Source: UBA1447 sp964627535
GTDB lineage: Bacteria > Bacillota > Clostridia > Oscillospirales > Acutalibacteraceae
Direction of reading: 5' to 3'
DNA: 64,000 bases
Assembly (NCBI GenBank): GCA_964627535.1
Contig: CAZVJW010000020.1
Coordinates: forward strand, 1-64,000
Position 1 is the first letter of the stretch, and each line of letters starts with the position of its first letter. Of this stretch, positions 42,765 through 51,372 are shown piece after piece. The position numbers and the translations under genes were made by a program. A model generated the notes under the pieces. The model made no database searches, was not told the DNA's origin, and worked only from the letters and a program-made list of their open reading frames with translations.

Positions 42765-43295
42765 CTATTTTGGTTGTTTATCAAATGCGGCAAGCTGTTC
42801 AACGAGGGCTTGCTGCCTTTCCATAATTGCATCCAGTTTTTGGTGGATATCCTCAACTATTATTTCGGCTTTAAGATTGACTTTGTAATCGTTTTTTGAC
42901 CGTTCCCTGTCTTTCTGCTCCTGGCGGTTTTGGCTCATCATAATTATAGGCGCCTGAATAGCCGCGATGCAGGATAAAATTAAATTCATCAGAATGAACG
43001 GATAAGGATCAAACGGTTTTGTATGCAGAAATGACTTAAGAAAAAAAGCGTTCAAAAGAATCCATATCAGCAAAACAACAAAGAAGACAATGATGAACCC
43101 CCAGCTGCCGGCGAACCTTGCGACGCCGTCGGCGGCTTTTTGACCGGCAGTTAATCTTGTTTTGCTCTCGGCAGCGGGATTTTTCGAAATCTGTTCCTGC
43201 AGGAGCAGATGCAACACCTCATCCTCTTCGGCAGCGATTGTCTCATCTTCGAGGATAGATTTTATCAGATTGATTCTCTCTTGATTAATCGCCAT
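42765..43295 (-). CDS. DUF1003 membrane protein
   Basis: The product of 176 residues has a soluble N-terminal part, two membrane helices (near residues 75-95 and 110-130) joined by FLKSFLHTKPFDPYPFILMN, and a charged C-terminal helix (QNRQEQKDRERSKNDY). This is the DUF1003 pattern; the function is unknown. AAGGA nine bases before the ATG at 43295 sets the start. It precedes the GMS-type CorA gene by 20 bases. A link to ion transport is inferred from this pairing only. Confidence 0.85.
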   Translation of the reverse strand: MAINQERINLIKSILEDETIAAEEDEVLHLLLQEQISKNPAAESKTRLTAGQKAADGVARFAGSWGFIIVFFVVLLIWILLNAFFLKSFLHTKPFDPYPFILMNLILSCIAAIQAPIIMMSQNRQEQKDRERSKNDYKVNLKAEIIVEDIHQKLDAIMERQQALVEQLAAFDKQPK

Positions 43296-43342
43296 CGTCA
43301 CACATCCTTAATATTTCGTTGTATTTGCCGAAAGCATAGAGG

Positions 43343-44794
43343 TCACTGTTGTTTTTCCGCGGCCTTGACGGTTTCCATCATTTCGGCAAAAACTTCGGCG
43401 ATTCTGGGTCCGGTTTGAGGCCCCATTGAGTTGGTTTCCTCATAATGGTTTCTGCCAAGCCTGTCCACTACCCTGTCAAGATACGGGATACCGGGGGCCA
43501 GCATAAAATCATTGGGAGGAATAACATAGCCGAGCTCATCGTTTGCAAGCCCGAAAATGAGCAGTTCTTCTTCGCCGGCGATTTGGGTAAGCGGGGTGGG
43601 GTTGGTTTCCGGCTCTTTGCCCTCAGCCGAGTCTTCACTGCTCAGGTAACCGCCAAAAACAAGCTCCGGGAATATTTCACAGGGTATCAGCAGCATTTTC
43701 AAGCTGCCGATTTCAATGTAAGTCATTTCGGTTTTAAGAGCATAACCATAAACAGAATTCTTAGACGCATACCTGTCCGCTTGCAATATGCCGACCTTTG
43801 TTGCGAGCATCAGCACATAGTTGTCAACTTCAGCGTAAAATTCCTGCTTCAGGATATTGATTACCGGTGAAAGTTTTTTCTCGTCCTTGATCGAAAGCGC
43901 GAACTCGGCAAGATTTCTGCCGATTTTTTTGGTGGACTCAATTCTGTCATCGCCGATTCTGTCCATGCTGATCATGCCGCCTATAGCGCCGACACAGTAA
44001 ACCGTTTCCGCACCGGTGCGGTTCAGAATTTCCTCACGCAAATAACACGGGAAATCGGCACTGACCAGAGCGTTGTCGCCGCCGAGTGATTCGGAATGAG
44101 CGGCAAAGTTGATGAGATAAATTTCTCTGCTGCCGTCTTCAGGCGCAAAGCGCAAGCGTGTTAAGATATTTGAATAAACCACAGGCAGCCGGTGGTCGTT
44201 TTGCATGCCTTCGACTGCCGCTGTTCCCAGGTAGAGAGAACCGTCACGCCTGTCATCGTAAGCTTTTTGAACAGCATTTCTGATACCTTCAAAGACAACT
44301 GCTATATATTTCGGGTCTCTGCCCGTTAACGGCAAAGGTCCCCAAAGCCCCATGGTATCAATCCCGGCGTGGTTGTGGGTGCACATAATATTGATACTGC
44401 GGCAGCCGGTTTCATTGATAAAATCCGCGAGAGACGCTTTGGCGTCGTTAACATCTTTGTTGAGCATTCCCACAGCGTCAATTGAAACAAACAGCATTCC
44501 GCCGCGCCCGGAATTGTCATCAAGCCAAATGGCATGAGCATGCGGAATATCAAGCAGACCTTTTGCTGGGTTATATGCGTTATATCCGGCAATATAATAT
44601 TTTTTACGGAGAAGGTCGGGAGGAACAATCCTTGCTTTGCCGAAACCGGCTGTAAAAGACGCTGTCTTTGCGGTTTTAAGCTTATCAAACTCCGCTTTCG
44701 GTATGGGAGTCAGTTCCGGTATTTTTTTTCGCTTAGCACCGGATACACCTACAAATTTTTTTGCGGTTTTTGATAAAATTACTTTCGGATCCAT
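43343..44794 (-). CDS. Neutral/alkaline ceramidase-like hydrolase
   Basis: The 483-residue protein resembles the N-terminal catalytic domain of neutral ceramidases, zinc amidases that cleave ceramide. Key matches are the start-region ARIVPPDLL/GYN, the zinc motif MCTHNHAGIDTMG (around residue 135) and NFAAHSESLGG (around residue 230), where further histidines lie. I see no signal peptide, so it may be cytosolic or act on another amide. A very strong AAGGAGG lies seven bases before the ATG. It is a single gene between DUF1003 and galU. Family assignment is fair; substrate is open. Confidence 0.75.
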   Translation of the reverse strand: MDPKVILSKTAKKFVGVSGAKRKKIPELTPIPKAEFDKLKTAKTASFTAGFGKARIVPPDLLRKKYYIAGYNAYNPAKGLLDIPHAHAIWLDDNSGRGGMLFVSIDAVGMLNKDVNDAKASLADFINETGCRSINIMCTHNHAGIDTMGLWGPLPLTGRDPKYIAVVFEGIRNAVQKAYDDRRDGSLYLGTAAVEGMQNDHRLPVVYSNILTRLRFAPEDGSREIYLINFAAHSESLGGDNALVSADFPCYLREEILNRTGAETVYCVGAIGGMISMDRIGDDRIESTKKIGRNLAEFALSIKDEKKLSPVINILKQEFYAEVDNYVLMLATKVGILQADRYASKNSVYGYALKTEMTYIEIGSLKMLLIPCEIFPELVFGGYLSSEDSAEGKEPETNPTPLTQIAGEEELLIFGLANDELGYVIPPNDFMLAPGIPYLDRVVDRLGRNHYEETNSMGPQTGPRIAEVFAEMMETVKAAEKQQ

Positions 44795-44903
44795 GTTAAT
44801 TCCTCCTTATTTATTGAGAAATGGTTGAAAAGTGTGACTTCATTTACGGGAAGAAGCTCTTAATTTTGGAAAGAGGTTGAGAAGAGCGTCTCCAACCTCT
44901 TTT

Positions 44904-45782
44904 CTACAAAGAACGCGCCAACGTCTTAATGTATTCTTTAAAGTCCGCGCCGATTTCAGGGTGCTTGAGCGCCACTTCGCAATTGGCCTGCATAATACCC
45001 AATTTATTGCCCATATCATAACGTATGCCGTCAAAATCATAGGCAAGCAGCTTACCCGCCCCGGCAAGGTCGCTCATCGCATCCGTCAGGTAAAACTCGC
45101 GTTGCGTGCATTTTGCATAGCCCTCCTCAAGAAGCTTGAAGGTTTCGGGCGGCAGAACAACTCTGCCGAGAATGGCGTAATTGCTGAAAAATTCCGTTTT
45201 GTCTTTCGGCTTCTCACGTATTTGGTGGCAATTCATTGCTCTACCCTTCAGCGGGGAGACATCAAGCGTGCAATAGAGTTTTAGCTGTTCATCCGTTACT
45301 TCTTTTACGCCGACAACACCCTTGCCGAATTCCTCATAGGTCCGGCAAAGCTGCGCGGTAACAGGGTCATCGGAGATGATGACGTCGTCGCCGTAAAGCA
45401 CGGCGAACGGTTCATAGCCCACGAAGGACTTGGCGCACAGGATGGCATGCCCGAGCCCTTTTGTAACCTTTTGGCGCAGGAAGTAAATGTTTGCGAGTTC
45501 AGCCACATCCCTGACCTGCTGCAAAATTTTAGCTTTAGCCGGGTTGCCTGACAGATTTGTCTCCAGTTCAAAGGCATAATCAAAATGGTCTTCAATAACA
45601 CCCTTGCCGCGGTTGGTGATGATGAGAATATCCTCAATGCCCGCTGCCGCAGCTTCTTCAACAATGTATTGTATGGCAGGTTTATCCACAATGTTCAGCA
45701 TTTCCTTCGGCACTGCTTTTGAAGCCGGAAGAACGCGGGTTCCGAGCCCGGCTGCGGGGATTATCGCTTTTTTAACCTTCAT
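44904..45782 (-). CDS. galU: UTP-glucose-1-phosphate uridylyltransferase
   Basis: GalU makes UDP-glucose for glycan and glycolipid synthesis. The nucleotide-binding motif AAGLGTRVLPASKAVPKEML begins at residue 9, and GLGHAILCAKSFVG, VLYGDDVI and the late RYDMGNKLG fragment are present. The reading frame extends upstream, but a GGAG box just before the ATG at 45782 and the family start MKVKKAIIPAAGLG fix the gene at 292 residues. It may supply the sugar transferase at 3.4 kb and the wall. Confidence 0.95.
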   Translation of the reverse strand: MKVKKAIIPAAGLGTRVLPASKAVPKEMLNIVDKPAIQYIVEEAAAAGIEDILIITNRGKGVIEDHFDYAFELETNLSGNPAKAKILQQVRDVAELANIYFLRQKVTKGLGHAILCAKSFVGYEPFAVLYGDDVIISDDPVTAQLCRTYEEFGKGVVGVKEVTDEQLKLYCTLDVSPLKGRAMNCHQIREKPKDKTEFFSNYAILGRVVLPPETFKLLEEGYAKCTQREFYLTDAMSDLAGAGKLLAYDFDGIRYDMGNKLGIMQANCEVALKHPEIGADFKEYIKTLARSL

Positions 45783-45804
45783 TTTAAATTCTCCTTTTTG
45801 TATT

Positions 45805-46776
45805 TTATAAACGGCGTACGATAGAATCAACCAGGTAAAGAACAAAGTCATGTAAAAGAAAACTGCCCATAAGCGCAACGAAAGAACCGCCGCCGCGCTT
45901 AATGACAAGCATTCTGAACACATTTTCGTCCTGCGTAAACCGTTTGATGGAACTGATATCGGTTGTAACCTTCTTTTTATAGGACAGGTTGGCAAGCAAA
46001 GCAGCAGCCGAATGCGTCAGTAATGTGAGGCCGAGCAATGCTGAAAGCACAGGGATATACGGAGCGATTTGTTCCTGAAAAGCGGACACATCCGCTTGGG
46101 TGAATGTTTCTGCCGTTATTTTTGAAAACGAAAGCATGACATTCTGGATTTCAAGCGCCGGACCGTAAAAGAGAATAGCGATTGTTATTGCAAGGCCTAA
46201 AAAGATACCCCCGAGCCAATAAAGTTTACGGTAAAAAAACCAATAGGGCGAAAAAATGAAAGCCGCCCAGTTCCAGCTCAGGTTTTTGCCGGACAAATCT
46301 AGTTTACGGAATTTATTGATATAATTCCTCGCGCTTAATTGGATATACAGCGCAATGTCATAAGCCTTAACGCCGCCGACAATTTCTTCCGGCGACACAC
46401 CGGCTAAAAAGGGCAATGATTTGCTTTCAAGCACGGCCTTCGGTGCAGAAATAGGATTACCGGCGGATTCCGGACCCTTAAGATTATTTTTACAATGTTC
46501 GCAAATCTCTGTGCCGGCGGGGTTATTTGTACCGCATACCGGGCAGATAACACCCAGGTCTTTCAAAGGGTCAAAGCCGGCCGGGCTTTTTGCGCCGTCT
46601 TCGCCGCCGTTTTTCCACACAAATCCTTCTGCATGAAAATCGGTTTTTATACAGGCGCCGTGTGCCTGCCAGCAGCCGCGGTGCTGTGGTGTTCCGCAGA
46701 CCGGGCAGACAACAATATCGTCATCCTGCGACATGGAAAGCCCGCACCCGCCGCACAATTCGTTTACGTAATTCAA
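45805..46776 (-). CDS. RING-like zinc-ribbon membrane protein (DUF2628 region)
   Basis: The first 60 residues form a prokaryotic RING-type zinc module (CGGCGLSMSQDDDIVVCPVC, then HRGCW and CIKTDF). A second zinc ribbon follows (CPVCGTNNPAGTEICEHC, near residue 95). A DUF2628-type segment then appears, SWNWAAFIFSPYWFFYRKLYW, with four or so membrane helices to the C-terminus. The role is unknown; such proteins are frequent in gut Firmicutes. Translation seems to start at a TTG with only a weak GGTG box. The galU gene follows after 22 bases. Confidence 0.8.
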   Translation of the reverse strand: MNYVNELCGGCGLSMSQDDDIVVCPVCGTPQHRGCWQAHGACIKTDFHAEGFVWKNGGEDGAKSPAGFDPLKDLGVICPVCGTNNPAGTEICEHCKNNLKGPESAGNPISAPKAVLESKSLPFLAGVSPEEIVGGVKAYDIALYIQLSARNYINKFRKLDLSGKNLSWNWAAFIFSPYWFFYRKLYWLGGIFLGLAITIAILFYGPALEIQNVMLSFSKITAETFTQADVSAFQEQIAPYIPVLSALLGLTLLTHSAAALLANLSYKKKVTTDISSIKRFTQDENVFRMLVIKRGGGSFVALMGSFLLHDFVLYLVDSIVRRL

Positions 46777-46821
46777 TCAATACACCAACCTAATTCATAT
46801 AAAATCTATCTTAACATTATA

Positions 46822-47002
46822 ATGCTATTCTGCATTAAAAATGTCGTTACATTTTTAATCAGCAAGCAGGCTTGCTGCTGCGGCTTAAGCCGCTGGCAGA
46901 TAGCATTGAACGGCATCTTCAGCAGCAATTTGCTGCCCCGCTGTCTAAAGACAGCGGATACAAAAGATAGATTTTATCTATCTTTCGTATGGAGATTAGT
47001 AT
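46822..47002 (+). repeat. Type II palindromic element, long form (181 bp)
   Basis: The ends are ATGCTATTCT and GGAGATTAGTAT. Inside are five short perfect or near-perfect hairpins, including ATGT/ACAT, AGCAAGCA/TGCTGCT, GGCTTAAGCC, GCTGTCT/AGACAGC and AGATAGAT/TATCTATCT. No ORF is present. It is related to the 123-base copy at 51071 and to the 28-base copy at 26260. Confidence 0.75.
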
Positions 47003-47176
47003 AACCAATTTTACAGAAAAATACAACGGAAAAATATAATTACAATATAATATGATGAAATCGTCTGCCGAAAACAAAGGCTGATTCTCAAGCTGAATAT
47101 CTGTTGCCTGTATGCATTGCAACAGAAAAGGCAGCAAGACAAATCAGCACTTGATTTTTCCGCGGAAGTTCCGTTT

Positions 47177-47279
47177 ATACTAATCCCGATTATAAAACCT
47201 CTATGAAATCAAACAAAAACCTTTGATAAATGGGTTTTTGTGCCGAATTTTTAGCTATGTTTTAAAGAGGGATTAGTAT
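47177..47279 (+). repeat. Type I-like element, copy H (divergent, without inner element)
   Basis: This 103-base copy has ends ATACTAATC and GATTAGTAT and lacks the inner palindrome. It is more diverged than the others but has the same length as copy D. Confidence 0.75.
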
Positions 47280-47311
47280 TAACGTTCAACAAAGGGCTTG
47301 CCGGAGGATGT

Positions 47312-48529
47312 TCAATGCATTTTGACAAAAAACAAAAAATACAGAATCATCATAAAAAACAATATATAATTCTTCTTTAAAAACTCGCCGATTTTCTTTG
47401 CGGATTCGGTTACAGCCGGATTACCAACATAAAGAAAATAAAAAACCAGGAAAAACTGAACAATAATCACTGATATCCGTCCGCGCAAAAAATTGGTGGA
47501 GAGAATAAACATCGGCAGTCTCATCAAAGGGGCGGACATACATAAAATATAAACAAACTTTTCTAATTTGCTCGAACTGTTTTTAATTGCGTTTTTCCAA
47601 ATTAAAAAGAAAATAATCAGCAGGGGCAACAGGGAAAGCATGCCTGAAAATTCATACTTCAAGCCGTTCCAACCTTCGAGCGGTATCGTAATTTTCCAGA
47701 AAAAGTCAACGGGTTTTTCAAAGAAAAGGTTGTTGAGCACAATTTCGGTGTTCCATTCACCGGTATAATTATTGATGTCTGTTTTTGCGGCTGCATATTC
47801 AACCAGTTCCTTTACGTTATTAAAGGTGCCTATTCCCTTGTACAGAAAGAAATAGGCGGAAATAACAGCCATTGCCGTAAAACACACAGCGCACAGCGCG
47901 ATGCTCTGTTTTGATTTTTTGTTTCTGAAAACCTCATAAATCAGCACAATCGCTACGGCGGGCATATAGGTAAACGCAAAGCCCTGGTAGGTGGCAAGCC
48001 CGATAAACAGCAGCGCAGGGACAAACCATTTTATCGCCTTTTTGTTTACAGCCATCAAAGCCAGAAATGTATAGACAACCAAAAATCTGTCCAGCGAAAG
48101 AAGAGTGGGGTAAAGCGCATGAAGCGAATAGGGAACGGAAATAAAAAGAATGACGAAAATTATTGCAGTTGCCTTCGTTTCTTTGCCGGCCTTGCGTATA
48201 ACCCGGCCGGCGGCAAAGGCAAACAAAACGAGGGCGGCTATACAGACAATATCCTTGAAAGAATTCATAAATGCCAGTGTTTTATTATCGGTAAAAAGGG
48301 ACATAACGGAACCGATAAAGAGCCTTGGGGCAAATCCGATTCTGTAATCGAAATAATGAACGATGGTATACGGGTCATCTAAAACGTCCCGGTTCAGGGA
48401 AACAAAAAAAATTAACAGGCAAACAAGAACCGGGAGTTCGTATTTGACACTGCCGTAAACTTTGTAAAGAAACGGCTGTTTTGAGAGCGCGGTTTCCATG
48501 TTGTTTTTTAATTTCAGAATATGATTCAT
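47312..48529 (-). CDS. Polytopic membrane protein of unknown family (paralogue 1)
   Basis: I do not recognise this 405-residue protein. It has about 10 hydrophobic segments. Near residue 65 is HYFDYRIGFAPRLFIGSVM, followed by SLFTDNK; near residue 165 is AIKWFVPALLFIG, and near residue 305 FFLIWKNAIKNSSSK. The same three landmarks appear in the protein encoded at 49851-51029, so the two are paralogues. A GAGG box precedes the ATG. The overall shape resembles multi-helix GT-C glycosyltransferases or polymer export proteins, but no catalytic motif can be named. Confidence 0.7.
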   Translation of the reverse strand: MNHILKLKNNMETALSKQPFLYKVYGSVKYELPVLVCLLIFFVSLNRDVLDDPYTIVHYFDYRIGFAPRLFIGSVMSLFTDNKTLAFMNSFKDIVCIAALVLFAFAAGRVIRKAGKETKATAIIFVILFISVPYSLHALYPTLLSLDRFLVVYTFLALMAVNKKAIKWFVPALLFIGLATYQGFAFTYMPAVAIVLIYEVFRNKKSKQSIALCAVCFTAMAVISAYFFLYKGIGTFNNVKELVEYAAAKTDINNYTGEWNTEIVLNNLFFEKPVDFFWKITIPLEGWNGLKYEFSGMLSLLPLLIIFFLIWKNAIKNSSSKLEKFVYILCMSAPLMRLPMFILSTNFLRGRISVIIVQFFLVFYFLYVGNPAVTESAKKIGEFLKKNYILFFMMILYFLFFVKMH

Positions 48530-48561
48530 TCCGGTCAGCCTCTTTTCTCCGAATTGGTCTT

Positions 48562-48696
48562 ATACTAATTACTCATAAAAACCTAACTAAAAAATCCGCA
48601 TAAAACCCCACAATACTATTCTGCATTAAAATGGAGAATAGTCTAAATCAAAGTTTTGCTTGGTTTTTCAGAGGTTTTTTAATCGTGAATTAACAT
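48562..48696 (-). repeat. Type I palindromic element, copy F (with inner element)
   Basis: A 135-base reverse-orientation copy lies between the first and second membrane protein genes. Its right tip is mutated (AATTAACAT). Confidence 0.87.
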
Positions 48697-48815
48697 TATG
48701 ACAAAACCGCACGCTCCATCACTTATAAAACAGGGAGTATATCATTGCGGTACCCGCACAATGATAATCAGCCGTCTGCGCTGTAAAACGATAACAATCG
48801 AAAAACAAATAAACA

Positions 48816-49802
48816 TTACCTTGGGTAAAGGATCTCCGCGGCCTTGATCAGGTAAATCATCGCGATAAAAGGCAGATAAGGCCTTTTTTTAAATAAAAGC
48901 CCCAGTTTTTCGGCAGAGCCGGCAACAGCGTTACCGTGTTTATCCCAAAAATAAAACAACAGGCAAAACTGTGTAAAGAAAGCCATGAAAATGTAATATT
49001 TCCAACCGTCGGAAACGGCATAATAAAAGAAAATGTTGATAAACACCGCAAAAATAGGTTCAGCCACGCAAAAAACAAGAATGCGTTTCAGCTTTTTTTC
49101 CGGGGCGCTTTTATAGGCACCGGCCCACAATGCGGCAAAAACGAGGATGAAAGGCAGCGCCGCCGCAAGCCCCTTAAACATTTCGGCCCGGTCAAGAATC
49201 TTAAACACAAAGCCAAACGGAACGAAGCCCATATATCTTGTGCCGCTTTGAAGACCGATGGCAATAAAGGCAGCCGAAATCAGCAGGGTAACCAGACAAG
49301 TTGCGATAAAAACACCATCAAAGCCGGATTTTCCGGCCGAATAATTTTCATAAACCAGCAATATTAATATAACCGGAACAAAAAATACAGCGAAAGACGG
49401 CCCCGCAATTATCCCGGCGGCGCATATAAACGGCACACTCCATCTCAGCCCCGGCGCGGAAAACAGGGGAACCGGTGCGCGTATGATTAAAACAGAAAGC
49501 AGAAAACACAAAAAGGACGCCGTTTTACCGGAAAGGATAGAGAGGGAAACGGTTTCGGGCATAAAGATTTCTTTCATCATATCCCCCGAGAGCATCAGCG
49601 CCACGAAAAACAGGTAAAAAAGTTTCAACCCCTTATCCGCCCTGCGGATAACCCTGCCCAGCAGAACGGCAGCCGCAGCGCTTAAAATCAAAAACGAAAT
49701 CCCGTAAGTCTTCATCTGAGGAAAGGGAAGCTTTACGGCCAAAATCAAAAAAAACGGAATCTCATATTCAAATTTCTCAAGAGTATGAGTAAACTTTTTC
49801 AT
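48816..49802 (-). CDS. Polytopic membrane protein of unknown family (short paralogue 2)
   Basis: This 328-residue protein appears to be a shorter relative of its two neighbours. It has the same KKFTHTLEKFEYEIP-type start and about nine hydrophobic segments. It lacks the DYK/R-GF...FIG...SLFT segment found in the others; the first helices differ. AAGGAG five bases before the ATG gives a clear start. Whether it is a functional variant or a gene that lost its N-terminal loop cannot be told from sequence alone. Confidence 0.65.
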   Translation of the reverse strand: MKKFTHTLEKFEYEIPFFLILAVKLPFPQMKTYGISFLILSAAAAVLLGRVIRRADKGLKLFYLFFVALMLSGDMMKEIFMPETVSLSILSGKTASFLCFLLSVLIIRAPVPLFSAPGLRWSVPFICAAGIIAGPSFAVFFVPVILILLVYENYSAGKSGFDGVFIATCLVTLLISAAFIAIGLQSGTRYMGFVPFGFVFKILDRAEMFKGLAAALPFILVFAALWAGAYKSAPEKKLKRILVFCVAEPIFAVFINIFFYYAVSDGWKYYIFMAFFTQFCLLFYFWDKHGNAVAGSAEKLGLLFKKRPYLPFIAMIYLIKAAEILYPR

Positions 49803-49850
49803 GGAAACTCCTTCAAGGTCTATTCCCGCTGCCGGATGATGAATTCCCCA

Positions 49851-51029
49851 TTACTTGAAAAAGAAAGCGGACAAACTGAAAACGGTGATAAGAATAAGGA
49901 CAGCCGGATATTTTCGGAAAAACTTTTCCGCGCTTTTCAGGCTCGAAAGCACAGCGGCGTTTTTTTCAAATATCATAAAAAACAGCGCCAGAAACTGCAC
50001 AATGATAATTTCACCCAAAAACCGTTCCATATCGGAAGAAAAAACGAAGGTTGGCAGCACAGGAACCGGCAAGGCTGTCATCAAAAGAAATACAGCTTTT
50101 TCGGCTTTGCCCGAAGCAAACTTAAAAGCATTTTTCCAAATAAAGAAAAACAGAAAAATCAAAGGAAGCATCATCAAAAAAACCGCTATATAATCAAAGG
50201 CAGTAATTCTTTCGAGGGCCATGGTTTTTAATTCTTCGATGAACCCCCAAATGCCGCTATAATTCATGCCTTCTGCAGTATCGGCATAAAAAAGGTGACC
50301 TTCATAATACTGCCGCCACACGGGAAAATCCGCTTTGGCGGACAAGTATTCGAAAAGGCCGCCGCTGTCTGTTTTGAGGTAATTATTGGCGAAAAAAACA
50401 TAGTAAACGCTAGCACCGGCGGCAGTAAAAAAGCTGACGGCCGCAAGAATAATATTGCCGGTTTTTTGTTCATGGCTGACCGCCCGGTATAACACCAGGA
50501 CGAATATGACAGGCAGAAAAACCAGAACAAAACTGATATGGGTCGACAGGCCCATGAAACACAAAAGAGGAACAAACCATTTAGCTATACGGTTTTGCAA
50601 ACAAACAAGAGCCAGAAGAGCAAACAAAAATAAGTAAATATCCAGTAAGCCAATGTATTCCGTAAAAACCCTGACGGAATAGTTTGTCAGCAAAAAAAGA
50701 GCGGACAGAAAAATGATAATGGTTTTCATCTCCGGCCCGGCGGAGCGCATCAGTTTGCCGAATAGCAGCGCTAAAAGCAGATAAATGACAAGGAAAGACA
50801 GCAAAATAAAACCGTCAAGCCATTTTTCCGTTACTTTACCCGTAAAAAGAGAAACAATAAAACCAATAAAAGCCCCCGAAACAAAACCCGCCTTGTAATC
50901 AAGCAGATAAAAGGTTAAAAACCTTGTGTTCACCGGGTGCTGCCAATTGATTCCGGCGGCTGTTTGAGCAAGGAGAACGCTGAAAACAGCAAGTTCATAT
51001 TTGATTTTGCACACACAACGTCTGATCAT
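49851..51029 (-). CDS. Polytopic membrane protein of unknown family (paralogue 3)
   Basis: This is the closest relative of the protein at 47312-48529. The landmarks are YLLDYKAGFVSGAFIG with SLFTGK, AKWFVPLLCFMGLSTH, and FFFIWKNAFKFASGKAEK. About 10 hydrophobic segments are visible. The frame opens at 51050, but no ribosome binding site precedes that ATG, whereas GGGGAAAC lies upstream of the ATG at 51029, giving 392 residues starting MIRRCVCKIKYELAV. It lies 48 bases before the short paralogue, and the two are probably cotranscribed. Confidence 0.68.
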   Translation of the reverse strand: MIRRCVCKIKYELAVFSVLLAQTAAGINWQHPVNTRFLTFYLLDYKAGFVSGAFIGFIVSLFTGKVTEKWLDGFILLSFLVIYLLLALLFGKLMRSAGPEMKTIIIFLSALFLLTNYSVRVFTEYIGLLDIYLFLFALLALVCLQNRIAKWFVPLLCFMGLSTHISFVLVFLPVIFVLVLYRAVSHEQKTGNIILAAVSFFTAAGASVYYVFFANNYLKTDSGGLFEYLSAKADFPVWRQYYEGHLFYADTAEGMNYSGIWGFIEELKTMALERITAFDYIAVFLMMLPLIFLFFFIWKNAFKFASGKAEKAVFLLMTALPVPVLPTFVFSSDMERFLGEIIIVQFLALFFMIFEKNAAVLSSLKSAEKFFRKYPAVLILITVFSLSAFFFK

Positions 51030-51070
51030 CACGACAGTTTCCCCGTTCATTTAATGGTTGATAACACTTA

Positions 51071-51193
51071 ATACTATTCTGCATTAAAAATGCAGATACA
51101 TTTTTAATCAGCAAGCAATATTGCTGTTCTGCCGTTTAAAGATTGCAGATTTAAATAAAAGATTTATCTAACTCTTGAAGGAAGATATAGTAT
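51071..51193 (+). repeat. Type II palindromic element, 123 bp form
   Basis: The left end is ATACTATTCTGCATTAAAAA and the right end is ATATAGTAT. The left third matches the long Type II copy at 46822 closely (including TTTTTAATCAGCAAGCA); the middle is shorter and has fewer hairpins. Confidence 0.75.
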
Positions 51194-51237
51194 AAGTGTC
51201 AATGCCCGAACACAGAACTTTTTGAACAAATTTCGTC

Positions 51238-51372
51238 ATACTAATTAACGATTAAAAAACCTCTAAAAAATCAAGCAAAAGCTTTGATTTATACTATTCA
51301 CCATTTTAATGCAGAATAGTATTATTAGGTTTGTGCGGATTTTTTAGTTAGGTTTTTATGAGTAATTAGTAT
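51238..51372 (+). repeat. Type I palindromic element, copy G (with inner element)
   Basis: A 135-base copy in the orientation of copy A lies just before the T-poor block. Confidence 0.9.

Larger units (their letters stand above)
46777..47311. other. 535-base intergenic region made largely of repeats
   Basis: It holds a Type II element (46822-47002) and a divergent Type I element (47177-47279). The 175 bases between them show no gene or promoter I can support. Confidence 0.7.
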
